Shown: positions 6,068 through 6,667 of the stretch, piece by piece
Layout of the letters: each line of letters starts with the position of its first letter
How positions within the stretch are numbered: position 1 is the stretch's first letter
Assembly: GCA_947372005.1 (NCBI GenBank)
Contig: CANBRV010000124.1
Coordinates: forward strand, 1-6,667
From: Comamonadaceae bacterium
GTDB taxonomy: Bacteria; Pseudomonadota; Gammaproteobacteria; Burkholderiales; Burkholderiaceae_C
Direction of reading: 5' to 3'
DNA: 6,667 bases
The notes under the pieces: generated by a model
What the model was told of the DNA's origin: nothing
Database searches by the model: none
What the model saw: the letters and a program-made list of their open reading frames with translations, nothing else
Position numbers and translations under genes: made by a program

Positions 6068-6667
6068 TCAAACCCCATACCGCTCACGGTAAGCCTGCAC
6101 GACAGGCACGTACTTGGTCAAATCATTTGCCGCTAAGCCTTGCTCCGTCTGGCCTTGCAGATACCCCAGCAAATCAGCAAGTGTCGCAATGTGGCACACC
6201 TGCAACCCCAACTCGCGCTGCACATACTGCACAGCGCTGTAATCAACCTCAACGCCGTTCTCCACCCCGCGCTCTTGGCGGTCTAGCGCAATGGCAATGG
6301 CGTGAGGCACTGCGCCTGCGGCTTTGATGAGTGCGATGGATTCTTTGGCGGCTGTGCCTGCGGACATCACGTCGTCGATGATGAGCACGCGCCCTTTGAG
6401 TGGTGCGCCAACCAGCGAGCCGCCTTCGCCGTGGTCTTTGGCTTCTTTGCGGTTGTAGGCGAAGGATACGTTTTTGCCTTGCCTTGCCAACTCAACTGCT
6501 ACCGTTGCTGCCAGCGGGATGCCTTTGTAGGCGGGGCCAAAAATCATGTCAAATTCAATCCCGCTCTTCAAAATGCTTGCCGCATAAAATTGAGCCAGTA
6601 GAAGCATTTTTGCGCCGTCGTCAAAGAGTCCTGCGTTGAAGAAGTAAGGACTTATGCGCCCCGATTT
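6068..6667 (-). CDS. pyrE: Orotate phosphoribosyltransferase (5'-partial)
   Basis: PyrE joins orotate to PRPP to give orotidine 5'-monophosphate in de novo pyrimidine synthesis, as a cytoplasmic dimer. The frame is open to the window edge: 199 residues are visible, and about 20 N-terminal residues are missing compared with a usual ~215-220. Visible landmarks: KSGRISPYFFNAGLFDDGAK at the visible N-terminus (upstream of the internal ATG at 6607), FGPAYKGIPLA, the flexible catalytic loop NRKEAKDHGEGG, and the PRPP-binding motif IIDDVMSAGTA (6350-6382). The C-terminus ends AYRERYGV, as in relatives. No truncation or lost catalytic residue is seen. The closest resemblance I recall is to Comamonadaceae/Burkholderiales PyrE. 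It is followed at 2 nt by a DUF2283 gene. Confidence 0.96.
   Translation of the reverse strand, partial: KSGRISPYFFNAGLFDDGAKMLLLAQFYAASILKSGIEFDMIFGPAYKGIPLAATVAVELARQGKNVSFAYNRKEAKDHGEGGSLVGAPLKGRVLIIDDVMSAGTAAKESIALIKAAGAVPHAIAIALDRQERGVENGVEVDYSAVQYVQRELGLQVCHIATLADLLGYLQGQTEQGLAANDLTKYVPVVQAYRERYGV

Noticed and set aside
6055..6639. + strand ORFs opposite pyrE
   Set aside because: They are antisense to clear PyrE motifs and show only shadow composition.

Overview
The window looks like a chromosomal segment of a betaproteobacterium, probably Burkholderiales. The basis is the PyrE protein, which reads like Comamonadaceae-type PyrE, plus a fused isobutyryl-CoA mutase, a DUF2283 protein and a protease with a surface-adhesin-E-like tail, all common in that group. 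This placement is from memory of the families, not from a search.

Layout. (1) Positions 1-3012, + strand: the 3' 1003 codons of icmF, the fused B12-dependent isobutyryl-CoA mutase; its first ~90 codons lie outside the window. (2) Positions 3013-4048: a compact module starting right after the icmF stop. It has a possible -10 box, a short structured RNA ending in a strong GC hairpin plus T-run, then a HEPN-type Abi_2/AbiF abortive-infection protein. This is the most interesting part: it matches the arrangement of AbiF toxins with a conserved non-coding RNA upstream, the RNA acting as antitoxin, a family reported as the likely ancestor of Cas13. (3) Positions 4118-5769, + strand: four genes, namely a small exported protein, a secreted trypsin-like protease with an extra C-terminal domain, a 36-codon gene overlapping both neighbours, and an 80-aa protein of unknown function. 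The last three are joined by overlapping stop and start codons. (4) Positions 5770-5864: a short convergent intergenic region with a small hairpin. (5) Positions 5865-6667, - strand: pyrE (5' end outside the window) followed 2 nt later by a DUF2283 gene.

How it works together: two core-metabolism loci (icmF, and pyrE for pyrimidine synthesis) flank about 2.8 kb of visibly AT-richer, same-strand accessory DNA. The accessory block starts with a probable RNA-antitoxin/HEPN-toxin defence module and continues with envelope-directed proteins. There is little spacer after icmF, so the RNA hairpin at 3044-3086 may also terminate icmF transcription. No tRNA, rRNA, CRISPR array, insertion sequence or integrase was seen.
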